From Toxorhynchites rutilus septentrionalis (taxonomy: Eukaryota > Arthropoda > Insecta > Diptera > Culicidae), in assembly GCF_029784135.1 (NCBI RefSeq), contig NC_073746.1:296570089-296634088 (forward strand): a DNA stretch of 64,000 bases. The letters are read 5' to 3'. The notes below the pieces were generated by a model. It did no database searches. It saw only the letters and a program-made list of their open reading frames with translations, and had not been told where the DNA came from. Shown here in pieces: positions 1 to 10,712 of this stretch. Position 1 is the stretch's first letter. Every line of letters begins with the position of its first letter. A program made the position numbers and the translations under genes.

Positions 1-243
1 TGCCTGTTGTCTTGATGTCCACCGAACCGAATGTGTTCTGTTCCGAATGCGGGTTTTCTTATCGTCGCGAGCAGCTTTGCCAGCTAACTCGATCACTTCG
101 GCGGCCGAAACTATATAACGCTGGCTAAGTGGACTGGTACACTGGTACTAACGCGCTCGGCCTAGCTACCCTTGCGGGGAACTCAAGATCAACACGGTTC
201 GAGCGGGATTTTGCCTTTCCCTTCACTTTTCCTCCTTTACCAT
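1..243 (-). pseudogene. Histone H2A pseudogene, 3' end off window
   Basis: Read on the minus strand from an ATG at 243-241, the sequence gives MSGHGKGGKVKGKAKSRSNR, which closely matches the basic N-terminal tail of replication-dependent histone H2A. After FP about eight codons (VGRIHRLL region) are missing. The frame then shifts and resumes as RKG, a TAG stop at the tyrosine of NYAERVGAG, and later a recognisable ELAGKAARDDKKTR stretch at about 50-90. H2A would package DNA as a dimer with H2B, but this copy cannot make it. It shares the in-frame TAG and the disrupted EYLAAE segment with the plus-strand copy at 9606-9843, so both descend from one dead gene. The assignment to H2A is strong; the exact 3' boundary lies outside the window. 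Confidence 0.85.
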
Positions 244-755
244 GTCCAGACATGGCTGCTTGGGTTGGTTTGTTGATGTGTTGTGATGCGAACCGATGTG
301 GTGTACGGTTTGAATGAGAATGATCGTTACGGCAGTGGAGCGGGGATTTTTAAGCTTACTGGCTGGCTCGAGAATTACGCATGTGTGAGACAGCGACCAA
401 TGTTTCGTTCTTTTTTTTCTTTTTCCTTTCCAATGGTGCTTCATTCTATTTCGCTGCTGCTCTGGTTGCCCGTTTTGGTCGGTACGATTTGAGGAGCACA
501 AAATGGACCAATCAAAAATGGGCACATAGGGCATTTTGACAATGCTTGATATTTCCCAATTATTCAATTATTTATCTCAAGAAAAATGAAATGTTATTCG
601 TTATGATAGATGCGTAGATATATTTCCTATCAATTGATGCAAAAACCTTTGCGAGCTATTGAGAAATGCTCGAGTTATAAGCGTTCCAAATCTTGCATTT
701 TTTCCTACTTGTTCAGTGCCTAGATTTCCATTTCACCCCCTATATCTTCCGGTTA
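244..755 (-). promoter_or_regulatory. 5' flank of dead H2A gene (repeat copy)
   Basis: This stretch lies directly upstream of the H2A pseudogene. It contains a CCAAT motif near 508-514 and no ORF I trust. The part from about 300 recurs inverted at 8176-8610, so it is the unique-looking side of a repeated element and not a host intergenic region. In a histone cluster this would be the divergent H2A/H2B spacer, which is inference only. I see no H2B coding remnant. Confidence 0.4.
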
Positions 756-772
756 GACGTAGTCCTACGTCA
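756..772. repeat. Element terminus, near-palindrome
   Basis: GACGTAGTCCTACGTCA marks the outer end of the H2A-carrying repeat. The same motif in inverted form opens the related copy at 8159-8175, preceded in both by TAACCGGAAGATATAG-type sequence. It also closes the three well-preserved larger elements. The repeated use of this motif at boundaries suggests a terminal inverted repeat recognised by a transposase, though no such enzyme is encoded here. Confidence 0.6.
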
Positions 773-3140
773 AAAAAGAGAAGAGAAAAAAGCTTAACAT
801 CGTAAAATTGGAACGACTCACCATTTCTACTTTCCTTTTTCATTGTCGTCCATATCGCTCACAAGGTTTTTCTTCATAAACACGGAATCGTCCGTGTGAA
901 ACACATAAATTAAAAAATTACTTCACTGACCAAACCATCGCTCCGGTTTGTTTACTTCTCAAACACTGTTTAGTTGGCAATAGCTTGAGTGAATTGTGTG
1001 AGTTTATTGGAAGAATGAGTGTACGTCGCTTGTAAGCGAGGGGTGCATGAATATATAATTGGTTGATTATTTAGTTTTGTTTTGTGATATTTTTTAGGAA
1101 AAAGGTTATCTCATCGTTGGAGCATGCCAACGATTGAGGTTGACGAACTTTAAGATTTTTCTTCGGAGGAAGCACGCAATCTTTGGAGTTTTCCAAAGTA
1201 GTTTCCATATCCGAAGAAATTTCGGGCAAATTTAAGATGGATATTGTTTTCATTCCTTTTTACTCGGATAGAGTTCTGAGGGCGGAATGAACAATATCCA
1301 TCGAGTTATTTTTTTCGACGTAGGTCGATAGTACGTTTTTTACATCTCCAGAAATACTTCTATTAATGAGAAGTGGAGTATGTAAAGACTTTAGCTATAG
1401 TTTTGGGTAATTTTGAGTATTTTTTTTTCATTTTAGTGTGGGTAAGATTGTCAACTAATAGTAGCTCTTGAAGGTCAGATCGATTGATGTTTTTTCGAGT
1501 TTTTTCTTGTTTCTCAGTTCAGTAGCTTTCTGTTAGTTAGTTCTCTGTAATACCAGTAATTTTTGATGGGCGTTTCGAGTTAACCTTTGCAGTGGTTCAC
1601 ATGATATTTCGCTGGAGACCGGAGCTGTAAAGCGTTGATAGTCAGTTACAGACAGATCAATTGATCTGATACTGGAAACAGAGGATGAGTCAATTCAGTT
1701 TGACGATGACCACATATGACCCCGAAAATGTTATTGAACAATCCTGCAAAGGGAGACTCTATTTTCGCCTTCGAAGATTTGATTGGTTAAGGCCAATCAA
1801 ATTTTCGAAAATTTAGCAGGGAATGATGTAGCACGGTACATATTTGAGTATTTGGAAGCCCCTCGTTCCTTAGTTTTGAAGTTCAGATTCAACACAAACT
1901 CGGTTGTGTTAATCTGAGCTCCTCCTTCTGTATTTGTTTGGATGAATGGCTGAGCGAGCGCCTCTCCTTTTTTAGATTTGAGCAACTTGCCATAATGGGT
2001 GCTGGATGTGATTCGGCGGCTGTGTTTTAGCCAAGACACCCACATACCAATACACCCGAAAGACTCATGCTTTCCTTTTTTTCACTTTTTGTCGTTTGGA
2101 TATTTCCTCCAAACAGCAGAGTCTTTCGGCGGGGGTTTTCTTGTTCTTGGAACCTCAAAAATCCGGCAAGCGACTCGATTTTAACTGCGCTCGGGAGGTT
2201 AAAGGTGATCGCCCGAGAATGTTTTAATATGAGATCGATGTAGGGGCAAGGGAATTTGACATGACTGGCGTAATTATTAACTTCGTTAATAATTACGCAG
2301 TTCCGGTCCTATTGATTAGTGCGCTGATCTGAGGACCAAAAATTATGTTCGTCCATTCCAACGAGGACCGTGGAAGAGGTCGGAGTGGTGTTAGTTTTTG
2401 AGAACCGCGAGGAAATTCAGAAAGGTAGTCTGTGCTTTTTCATATCGCTAGTTAGTAGTGTTCAAATTGTGTTTTTCCTTTTTTGTTGTTTTTCCGTTAG
2501 TTGTTAAGAAATCGTAGTAGGCGAATATAAATTTATCCTCTTGTGCACCAGCAACACGTAATTAGAGGTAAGAATGGTATTGTGACATTGTAAAATGTAG
2601 CGTGCATTTAAATGGCTTTTTGTGTGTGCTTCTCGTGTGACGTCATTAGGAAGTGCCGCTTCTGACCCACGGAGTCAATGTTGGAATTTGCCCAAAAATC
2701 AAGCTCATCGAACTCGCATGTTTGGGAAACAGCGCTCTTCTCAGACAAATTGCAGCAGCGGCACGCGAACCGGAAGTTACAGCTGCGCATCGTCCCCCCA
2801 GCTTGGAGAAGGAGCCACCGCCGCATCACCTCACATAAAACCATGGTAGTGAGTACCTTTGTCCTTATTAACATGCGCTTGTAGGATAAGAGAATTTTGA
2901 GCGAAACACTATATATAGCCACTAACAAAAAGTCACACACCGAATGCATTCATTGGAAAGCTCGCCCCGTTCACTTACTTAAGGTCAACCGATATGAGCA
3001 AAACCATTCTTATCTGAACTGATGGAGTAGTCAGTAGAGGCGCCGTTATACCAAGCTTAGGGTAATGAGTTCCCTAAAAGATCCCACTAAAAGATCGCTC
3101 CAATTTATTATCTCTTCGGTTCCTCATCCGGTGTAAGGTT
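773..3140. other. Unassigned AT-rich DNA with hairpins
   Basis: I find no protein-coding ORF with recognisable features in this stretch. It holds a long imperfect hairpin at 1770-1809 (arms GATTTGATTGG and CCAATCAAAT), a perfect 13-bp hairpin at 2268-2298, and good splice-donor-like sites at about 2571 (AGAG followed by GTAAGA) and 2852 (GTGAGT). The mixture of thymidine-rich tracts and donors resembles an LTR or 5' leader of a decayed retroelement, but no LTR pair is visible. Confidence 0.3.
2268..2298. repeat. Perfect 13-bp inverted repeat
   Basis: GCGTAATTATTAA, loop CTTCG, then the exact reverse complement. The stem is perfect in otherwise decayed sequence. It could be a cruciform, an RNA hairpin or the remains of a foldback element. 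No neighbouring gene uses it as a terminator. Confidence 0.6.
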
Positions 3141-4262
3141 ATGAATCCATTGGTGATCGGAAATTTTGAGCAATTGATCGAGCTAAATTTTCATTCTGGA
3201 TTCATGAATTCATATCATGAATTCACCTCTATGCAGGTTGATCCTTCTTCGTATATTCCCAACCGTGTTTGTTTTCCTGACTACATCAATTCCTCTGTAC
3301 ATTTCGATCTGTTCATGAAGGAGAAAATCCATGAAAATCCAGATTATCTTAGATTGGGGTTCGTTCCTACAATCTTCAATGCAAAGTATGGGCGTATCAA
3401 TTGTGATAATATATACTTTACTGATGGGTCCTCTATGAATGAGTCCACAGGATTTGGAGTGTTCAACGTATTTTTTAGCACCTCACACAGTCTTCAGAAT
3501 CCTTGCTCGGTATATATTGCTGAATTGGCAGCGATATACTGGGCGCTGGACAGCGTCGCCTCACGACCTGTTGAACACTATTACATTGTAACGGATAGTC
3601 TTAGCTCTGTCGAAGCTATCCGTTCAGTGAGGCCGGAAAAGCACTCGCCGTACTTCCTTGAGAGAATACGAGAAATTTTGAGTGCTTTATCCAGACGCTG
3701 TTATGTCATTACCTTTGTCTGGGTCCCTTCACATTGCTCAATTCCGGGTAATGAGAGGGCTGACTCATTGGCAAAGGTAGGTGCAATTGAAGGCGATATT
3801 TATCAGCGTCAAATCGCCTTCAATGAATTTTATTCTTTAGTTCGCAAAAATACCATCGCTAACTGGCAACGCAAGTGGAATGAAGATGAATTGGGCCGGT
3901 GGTTTCACTCGATTATCCCTAAGGTTAGCCTCAAACCGTGGTTCAAAAGTCTAGACTTGAGTCGGGACTTTATCCGCACCTTCTCCCGACTCATGTCCAA
4001 TCACTGTTCGTTAGATGCACTACTCTTTCGTTTCAATCTTGCCAGCAGCAATCTCTGCGTTTGTGGCCAAGGTTATCACGACATCGAGCACATTGTTTGG
4101 TCGTGCGAGGTGTATCTGGTCGCCAGATCGAATTTAAAAAACTCCCTTCGGGCCCGAGGAAGACAGCCCAATGTGCCGGTGAGAGATGTGTTGGCTCGGT
4201 TAGATCTTGATTACATGTCCCATATATATGTTTTCCTTAAAGCTATAGATCTTCGTGTGTGA
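3141..4262 (+). CDS. Non-LTR retrotransposon ORF2 C-terminus with RNase H (I-clade-like)
   Basis: A 373-aa open frame forms the C-terminal part of a retrotransposon polyprotein. Residues about 92-215 form an RNase H1 domain. The acidic residues sit in FTDGSS, in the AELAAIYWAL helix and in VTDSLSS; a WVPSHC motif follows, and the last acidic residue is in GNERADSLAK. RNase H removes the RNA template during target-primed reverse transcription. Near residues 315-332 lies CVCGQGYHDIEHIVWSC, a C-x-C-x6-H-x3-H-x4-C knuckle typical of I-type and LOA-type tails. Endonuclease and reverse transcriptase are absent upstream, so this is a 5'-truncated insertion. The methionine at 3141 is just the first ATG of the surviving frame, not a natural start. 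The frame is intact, suggesting a fairly young copy. Confidence 0.85.
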   Translation: MNPLVIGNFEQLIELNFHSGFMNSYHEFTSMQVDPSSYIPNRVCFPDYINSSVHFDLFMKEKIHENPDYLRLGFVPTIFNAKYGRINCDNIYFTDGSSMNESTGFGVFNVFFSTSHSLQNPCSVYIAELAAIYWALDSVASRPVEHYYIVTDSLSSVEAIRSVRPEKHSPYFLERIREILSALSRRCYVITFVWVPSHCSIPGNERADSLAKVGAIEGDIYQRQIAFNEFYSLVRKNTIANWQRKWNEDELGRWFHSIIPKVSLKPWFKSLDLSRDFIRTFSRLMSNHCSLDALLFRFNLASSNLCVCGQGYHDIEHIVWSCEVYLVARSNLKNSLRARGRQPNVPVRDVLARLDLDYMSHIYVFLKAIDLRV

Positions 4263-4619
4263 TTGTCCCTACATCCTTATACCCTCCTTTCCTTCCTTTG
4301 CGGGTAATTCGTCCCCTTGCTATAAATAGTAGAATAAGTTGAAATGTAAATAAACTATAGATATACGAATAGATTTAAGAATTGAGTGCTCATCAACATT
4401 GTTACAATTTCCTTATATCCCATCCTTCTCCTAAAAATATGTCACCCTTCTAAACTCGAGTACACCGCGAGTAATCGGTTTTCCACCTTACTATCCATAG
4501 ATGTAAGAAAATTGTTTCTATATATATATATATAGTTTTAAAAATATATTTAAGAATTCGGCTCCTTTAAACTTAAGTAACTGAGCCTGTAAAAATAAAC
4601 GAATTAAAAAAAAAAAAAA
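4263..4619 (+). repeat. 3' UTR and poly(A) end of the non-LTR element
   Basis: Downstream of the RNase H stop lies about 340 bp of noncoding sequence. It ends in a hairpin (GGCTC at 4560-4564 pairing with GAGCC at 4583-4587) and an A tract at 4606-4619. A terminal hairpin plus A tail is what reverse transcriptase recognises at the 3' end of such elements. A (TA)n run lies at about 4521-4534. Confidence 0.65.
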
Positions 4620-5623
4620 CGAATATGACTGCAATATGTGTACCAAGAAGACACTCAGCAGAGTCAATTTTTTTAAAAAAAAAAGCAAACAAAACGCAAA
4701 TTATATTTTATCTTTTAGTTTCATCGTAATTTTAGTTATTGAACCACGTCTTGTAGTCCTAAATACATTGTATTCAATACATTGATGACGGTGAGATAGA
4801 ATAAAATCCTACGAGAGCTCCAATTTGGTCACTGCATAACTTCTCGTCGATACTCAAAACGGCAAATAAAATAATGTGAAAATGTCAGACTTACCAACAA
4901 TACAATACTGACTTATAATATTTGAATGGCAACCAAAATTAATTTCCCTTCAATTCTGTAAGAGCTGATTATTCATTTTAAGATACATAATCATATCTCC
5001 TATACGTTAATTGTATGATTAGGGCAATATGGGAAAGGTACTTATCGATAATTTAAAAGGGTGTGATTCTAATTTAAACAAACACACTTTGAACTGGGAT
5101 TTAAAAAAAAAGTAAAATGTTGAGTCATATTTGTCTACAGCCAATTTATAACAAGAATGTGTCCATCAATCGCAATAATAGCTTTTGAATGTACCGAAGG
5201 GCTGGAAAACCAGGAATGCATTCCTGTAAGGACATGTATACCCCAATACTTACATAAAGGTTCATAGCACCTAGCAATGTGGGAATTTAAAATAAAGAAA
5301 TACATATTCATGCAAGAAAGCAAAGAAGATAATGAGAGAGGAATTCATACCCTCAAAATATATAATGAAGGAAATGAAAAATTAAAGAAGGGAATATTCT
5401 CCAATAAATGAATTAAAAATATAATCAGTAAAAAAAAAAGAAGTAAATAAGGAAATAATAAAGAATATTTTTAATTATGCTGTAAAAGTCAATGACGAAT
5501 ATCGATAAGACTTTTTGGGAAACTTTTAGGGAATATGATCATTTCAGTTTCAATTTAGAATTACGGAATTACAGAATTGAAGGATTCAGTTTCACTGCAT
5601 CCCGAAATTAAAAACACTTACTG
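4620..5623. repeat. Noncoding block of coiled-coil LTR family
   Basis: No gene is visible. From about 4925 to 5560 the sequence matches, in order, the 3' noncoding blocks at 15000-15450, 22670-23070, 25250-26560, 44690-45350 and 50640-51300. The shared landmarks are CCATCAATTCTG-type sequence, a CCCATACTT hairpin, a TGTGTGATT/AAACACACTT pair, and TCCATCAATCGCAATAATAG at about 5162. It is therefore a fragment of the LTR family whose full member lies at 47201-53994. Confidence 0.55.
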
Positions 5624-8067
5624 AAAACAGGAAGTGGGTTATATCTATGGTATAACCGCAATGGTGACGTAGGACTATCGTTGATTCAGTGATCATTTGT
5701 TTGAAGTTGAATCTGAATCCATTCTGAATGAATTACTAAATGAATATTTGAGGCACTTCGAAAACGAGAGCTCTTTCGCTTGCATGTTATTTTCAATGCC
5801 AAGAGGAACTGGCAGATTATTTTGCAGCAGCGATATCTTTCCGGATTCTTCTCGAAGTCCACCACCAGTGGTTAATGCTAACTCGATGACCACCTCTTAA
5901 TTGCACTTGATTGAAAAACCACAAAATCAATTGTATTTGGTCGCAGTATTATATGGATAGAAAACGTTAAAATAAACTCTTTCGAATGTAATTTGCAATT
6001 CCAAGGGGAACTGACAGATTATTTTTCAGCAACGGTCACTTCTTTCCGGATTCTTCTCGATAATCAGCAAACGTAAAGAGTTGCGCGCGTGTATGTGTGT
6101 GTGTGTGACGGTTGCTCCGATGTCTCAAGCGGAACCAATTTTCGATGCTGGTATTCTCTCGGTCGTTTTCTCTTCTCTTAATGATAACGAATCCCTTGAT
6201 CCCTCGCCGTCCAGCTCGTCCAGCTCGTTCAACTCGTTCAGTAACGATGTTGTCTTGTCGACGTCCTCACGAAAAATGAATTCGTTTCACCACCACAATA
6301 TCGCTTAAGTATGCTTTTTGTCCGTGACTGAATCGGTGAAGGTGTGGTTTACGATGGAAATTTGGAAGGCAAACTAGAGGCGAATGAACTCTTTTAGTTT
6401 GAAACTTTCGGCGACTGAGCAATAATTGAAAATTATATGATTTTCGCGATGCGAAACATTTTCCATTGCGCGCGCGAACTGTATTCGATACGAAAATATT
6501 CTACTGATGGGGGAGAATAATCTACAAAAGCTTTCCTGCTAATTAGTTGCACTTGATTGAAAAATCACAAAACCAAATGTATTCGATCGCAGCAGCACTA
6601 TTTGGATAGGAAACATTAAAATAAACTCTTCCGCTTGAACATAATTTTCAATTCCAAGGGAACTGGCAGATTATTTAGCAGTAACGATGACATCATTCCG
6701 GATTTTTCTCGAAGTCCATCACCAGTGGTTAATGCTAACTTGATAATCACCTGTTAATTGCACTTGATTGAAAAATCACAAAACCAACTGTATTCGATCG
6801 CAGTTTTACATGGAGAGGAAACATTAAAATAAACTTTTTCACGTGAATGTATTTTTCAATTCCCAGGGAAACTGGCAGATTATTTTTCAGCAACGATTGA
6901 ATCTTTCCGGAATTTTATCGATGCTGAATGGCATCCAAACGAAAAAAAAATCTATGCGTGTATGTGTGTGTGTGGCGGCTGCTTCGATGTCTTCCCGGGG
7001 AACCGTTTTTCGATGCTGATACTCTCTTGGTCACCTTCTCTTCTCCTCCTGCCTCCTGCCTCCTGGCTTTTCTGCCCTCCCTCACAGTTCCAAACAAACT
7101 GCATGTCTTTCAGGTCAGGTCAGGCTAGGTAATGAATCCCTCGATCCCTTGATTCCTCGCCGAAAAAGAATAATTTTCAGAAGCTTTCCTGTTAATTGCG
7201 ATCGATTGAAAAATCACAAAACCAAATGTATTTGGCTGCATTGTTACATGGATAGAAAACATTAAAATAAACTCTTTCTTATCAATGTATTTTTCAATTC
7301 CCAGGGGAACTGACAGAGCATTTTTCAGCAACGATTGGTTCTTTCCCGATTTTCCTCGATACTCGAAGCCCACCAGTGGTTAATGCTAACTCGATAACCA
7401 CCTATTAATAGCACTTAATTGAAAAATATTTGGTCACAGTGTTACATGCATAGAAAACATTAAAATGAACTCTTTCGCATGAATATATTTTTCAGTTTTC
7501 AGGGGAACTGGCAGATTATTTTTCAACAACGATTGAATCTTTCCGGAAATTTCTCGATGCTGAATGGCATCCAAACGAAAATAGTTCCGCGCGTGTATGT
7601 GTGTGTGTTGGCTGCTCCCATGTTTCAAGCGGAACCGTTTGTGGCATCACTCTCCTCCTGATGGATTTCCTTTCGGCCTAAGGTGCACAAACAGGCTCTT
7701 GGTGACACCGTTCATCCGCGCTTTCATGATAAACGAAGAGCTTCACCACAACATCGACAACATGCTCCAATCGCTGTTCAATTATAACTGAGTGAATTTC
7801 CGAGTGGCGCTCGCTTATATTTGGTGATTTCAATAGCCTGTTTCGAAAGCAATTTTAAGACTATTGAAACAAGTTTTTGGATCAAAAAGTAACAAGTATA
7901 TAACGCGTAGACATTTTATCTTTCGAATGAAGTGTTAATCATACCATTTCGTTCAGCTGTTTAGGAGCTATTAACGCTCAAAATCTCGGTCTCCGGCGTA
8001 ACGCTTTCGTTTTCGAAACTTTGATTTTACACCCCGGTATAGAAATGAAAGACGTAGTCCTACGTCA
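5624..8067 (+). mobile_element. Composite TIR element, copy 1
   Basis: The element runs from CAGGAAGTGGGTTATATC (with TGACGTAGGACTATCG shortly inside) to GACGTAGTCCTACGTCA. Copies with the same ends lie at 10471-13211 (inverted) and 32584-37853; a decayed one begins at about 60343. It codes for no transposase, so it must be non-autonomous. Inside are about six diverged repeats of the GGAACTGGCAGATTATTTTTC unit family. Near 7690-7830 is the reverse-oriented promoter region seen better preserved at 10713-10756, here with a degraded TATA box. This copy is the most diverged internally of the well-bounded ones and may show the pre-amplification arrangement. Capture of histone cluster DNA by the family is inferred from the H3 gene in the fourth copy. 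Confidence 0.65.
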
Positions 8068-8158
8068 AAATTCATCTGTTCAGTTAAATAAAAATAGATT
8101 GAATTAACATAATCGATTTTGGATCAATAGCGTTGAATTCTGTTTGACATTGTTTTTT
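8068..8158. other. Spacer between two repeat elements
   Basis: Ninety AT-rich bases separate the end of composite element copy 1 from the start of the H2A-type element. I see no gene or signal here. Confidence 0.5.
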
Positions 8159-8743
8159 TGACGTAGGACTACGTCTAACCGGAAGATATAGGGGGTGAAA
8201 TGGAAATCTAGGCACTGAACAAGTAGGAAAAAATGCAAGATTTGGAACGCTTATAACTCGAGCATTTCTCAATAGATCGCAAAGGTTTTAGGAAATATAC
8301 GCATCTATCATAACGAATAACATTCCATTTTTCTTGAGATAAATAATTGAATAATTGTAAAATATCAAGCATTGCCAAAATGCACTATGTGCCCATTTTT
8401 GATTGGTCCATTTTGTGCTTCTCAAATCGTACCGACGAAAACGGGCAACCAGAGCAGCAGCGAAATAGAATGAAGCACGATTGGAAAGGAAAAAGAAAAA
8501 AATGAACGAAACATTGGTCGCAGTCTCACACATGCGTAATTCTCGAGCCAGCCAGTCAGCTTTAAAATCCCCGCTCCGCTGCCGTAACGATCATTCTCAT
8601 TCAAACCGAAAAAAGTTTGTTCTTTATACAAACTGCTTTGGTGGCAAATCCAGAACAAGGCGGCATCAAGGGCGTTCGAAATGGTTTTTTTTTCAAAACC
8701 ACGAGTACTAAGTTTTCTAAATTGGAACCATTCCATAAAACAA

Positions 8744-8759
8744 GGCGCTTTTCAGGGCC
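8744..8759 (+). terminator. Orphan histone 3' stem-loop (degenerate)
   Basis: GGCGCTTTTCAGGGCC fits the histone mRNA 3' stem-loop pattern (6-bp stem, 4-nt loop) with one mispair in the stem. Metazoan replication-dependent histone mRNAs end just after such a hairpin, bound by SLBP. The histone coding sequence that should precede it is deleted; only about 100 bp separate it from promoter-like sequence. Confidence 0.5.
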
Positions 8760-8977
8760 ATTAAACCTTCCAAATAAGAGTTTAGGAAATACAGTTCAAT
8801 GCTTTCTAAAACATTATCCAAAATAATAATAAAACACAAATTGATTTTTTCATAATTTGTTTGCCAGGATATGATGAGTATGTGAATTTGGCAGTTGTTC
8901 TGAGCTTGTTGATAGTTGGGGACTTTCCTGATTATTCAATTTTCACCAATTCTTAAATTGTTTCCAGATTGAAAGTA

Positions 8978-9196
8978 CAGTAATTTACAATTAGTTCGAC
9001 ATTTAGCTAATTGGACGGACATGTAATGCGACTTATTTAGTTGGACATTCTTGTAAACATAGAGATCCAAATTATGACCCCACATTGAAAGTCGACACTG
9101 TACCACGGTCACGCAAATGTTCAATTACAGGTTAAAATCGCCTCCAATGCGACACTGAGTGGCGCTTCGGCACGTCGCATTGAATGTAATTTACTG
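8978..9196. mobile_element. TA-flanked MITE (Tc1/mariner type)
   Basis: The 219-bp element starts CAGTAATTTACAATTAGTTC and ends in ATTGAATGTAATTTACTG. It is flanked on both sides by TA (8976-8977 and 9197-9198). The ends form an imperfect inverted repeat of roughly 25 bp. A TA duplication with CAGT-type ends is the signature of Tc1/mariner-derived MITEs. It has no coding capacity. It lies in the H2A-type element, and a piece of its right end recurs near 9920-9945. Confidence 0.6.
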
Positions 9197-9530
9197 TACA
9201 ACATGTCACAAAGCTTGATGGGAAGAAATTTTCCAACTGTGAAAGCTGTGGCGAGTGGCAAACGCAATCGCTAAACAGAAAGGTTTAGCCGAACAAGATG
9301 GGGATATCGAGTGATAACAAAACAATAAACTCTTTAGATTGAAGATAATTTTGTGATCCGGAAAAGGACCCTTTTTAGCCTGCATGTGAATCCAACGAGC
9401 GAACAAATCGTAATGAATGTATTTTTTTGCCATCGCTCCCTTTTAACGCTCATTCGTTCGTCTCGTTGGACTCGCCCCTCTGGCTGAGTCTGCCGATTTG
9501 TCTCTATCCTGTGAGTGTGTACCGCTAGAG

Positions 9531-9537
9531 TATAAAA
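9531..9537 (+). promoter_or_regulatory. TATA box upstream of H2A pseudogene
   Basis: TATAAAA lies 69 bp upstream of the first recognisable H2A codon. That spacing suits a short histone leader. The gene it served is dead, but the box is intact. Confidence 0.5.
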
Positions 9538-9605
9538 CACGCGGACCCCAAAAAAATATCTTATTTTCTTTCAAACCGTAAACCCGTGTGGTTGTACGGC
9601 ATCGG

Positions 9606-9843
9606 CATCGTGGACGTAACAAAGGAGGACAAGTTAATGGAAAGGCAAATTCTCACTCGAACCGTGCAGGTCTCCAGTTCCCTGTTGGTCGCATTCACTG
9701 ATTGCTCCGCAAGAGTAACTAGGCCGAACGGATTGGTGCCGGAGCATCAGTATACCTAACAGCGATTATAGAGTTTCGGCCGTTGGAGTGCTCGAGTTGG
9801 CTTGCAAAGCTGCTCACGACAATCAGAAAACCCGCATCAAGAA
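9606..9843 (+). pseudogene. Histone H2A pseudogene
   Basis: The frame reads [20 protein letters not shown] then [11 protein letters not shown], a stop, LLRKSN, a stop, and AERIGAGASVYLTAIIE. After a frameshift it resumes as GVLELACKAAHDNQKTRI. This follows the H2A order from the N-terminal tail through helix 2 to the DNKKTRI segment. The start methionine is lost. There are two in-frame stops (TGA after RIH and TAG at the NYAER tyrosine) and a frameshift near EYLAAE. The remaining C-terminal third (acidic patch and LPNIQAV region) is nearly unrecognisable. The TAG and frameshift are shared with the minus-strand copy at 1-243. A perfect histone 3' stem-loop lies 235 bp downstream, pushed away by inserted repeat DNA. 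Confidence 0.85.
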
Positions 9844-10077
9844 CAGAGCAGCTTCGGTTCGGCGCTCATCAAGGCAACAATTAGTTTCAGTGAGTGGCAA
9901 AGTGTTTCTCCGGCACGTCGCATTAAATGTTATTTACTGAACAACATGTCACAAGCTGGATGGGAAAAAATTTTCCAACTGTGAAAGCTGTGGCGAGTGG
10001 CAAACGCAATAGCTAAACAGGAAGGTTTAACCGAACAAGATGGGAATATCGAGTGATTACAAAAACACAACACCAAA

Positions 10078-10093
10078 GGTTCTTTTCAGAACC
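10078..10093 (+). terminator. Histone mRNA 3' stem-loop
   Basis: GGTTCTTTTCAGAACC is a perfect 6-bp stem with a TTTC loop, the canonical processing signal of replication-dependent histone mRNAs, where SLBP and the U7 snRNP act. It lies downstream of the H2A pseudogene on the same strand. I do not see a clear purine-rich U7 downstream element, but AAAGAGTAAACAG follows at about 10108. Its perfect pairing contrasts with the decayed coding region. Confidence 0.7.
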
Positions 10094-10270
10094 ATCAACA
10101 TGTTCATAAAGAGTAAACAGTAAACTAATCCATTTTTCATGTAGATAGGTAGGTATTCACGTAGGAGAAGAAAATAAAACAATATATTTAAAATATATAT
10201 TTAACAAAAGCTGTCCCCTTTGTATAGTCCTACGTCACTCCGGTTATGTCCCCGACATTACCCACCCGTC

Positions 10271-10470
10271 TTTTTTTGGTATAAATTGTCAAGGAGAACA
10301 CATAGGTGGATTTTTAAAAAAAAATCGCTTTCGGAATAGATATTATAGCAAACAAAAATATTTTGAGGAAATACTTTTACATGTTTACATAAAAAACTAC
10401 TGCAATAATATGTTTCAATTAGAAAATTTATAAGATCATACTATTAATAAAAAAGAGGAAAACTATATAT
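10271..10470. other. AT-rich spacer between elements
   Basis: Two hundred bases with no recognised gene or repeat separate the H2A-type element from composite element copy 2. Confidence 0.45.
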
Positions 10471-10712
10471 TGACGTAGGACTACGTCTTTCATTTCTATA
10501 CCGGGGTGTAAAATTAAAGTTTCGAAAACGAAAGCGTTACGCCGGAGACCGAGATTTTGAGCGTTAATAGCTCCTAAACAACTGAACGAAATGGTATGAT
10601 AAACACTTCATTCGAAAGATAAAATGTCTACGCGTTATATTCTTGTTACTTTTTGATCCAAAAACTTGTTTCAATAGTCTTAAAATTGCTTTCAAAACAG
10701 GCTATTGAAATC

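Larger units (their letters stand above)
8159..10270 (+). mobile_element. H2A-carrying TIR element
   Basis: One end is TGACGTAGGACTACGTC at 8159-8175. The other is the inverted motif TAGTCCTACGTCACTCCGG at about 10225-10243, followed by TATGTCCCCGACATTACCCA. The first ~450 bp are an inverted copy of 300-772. Inside are an orphan histone 3' stem-loop (8744-8759), a MITE (8978-9196), a promoter and H2A pseudogene (9531-9843), and a perfect histone stem-loop (10078-10093). A ~160-bp segment is present twice (9150-9310 and 9885-10060). No transposase is encoded. The outer right end is less certain than the left. Confidence 0.55.
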
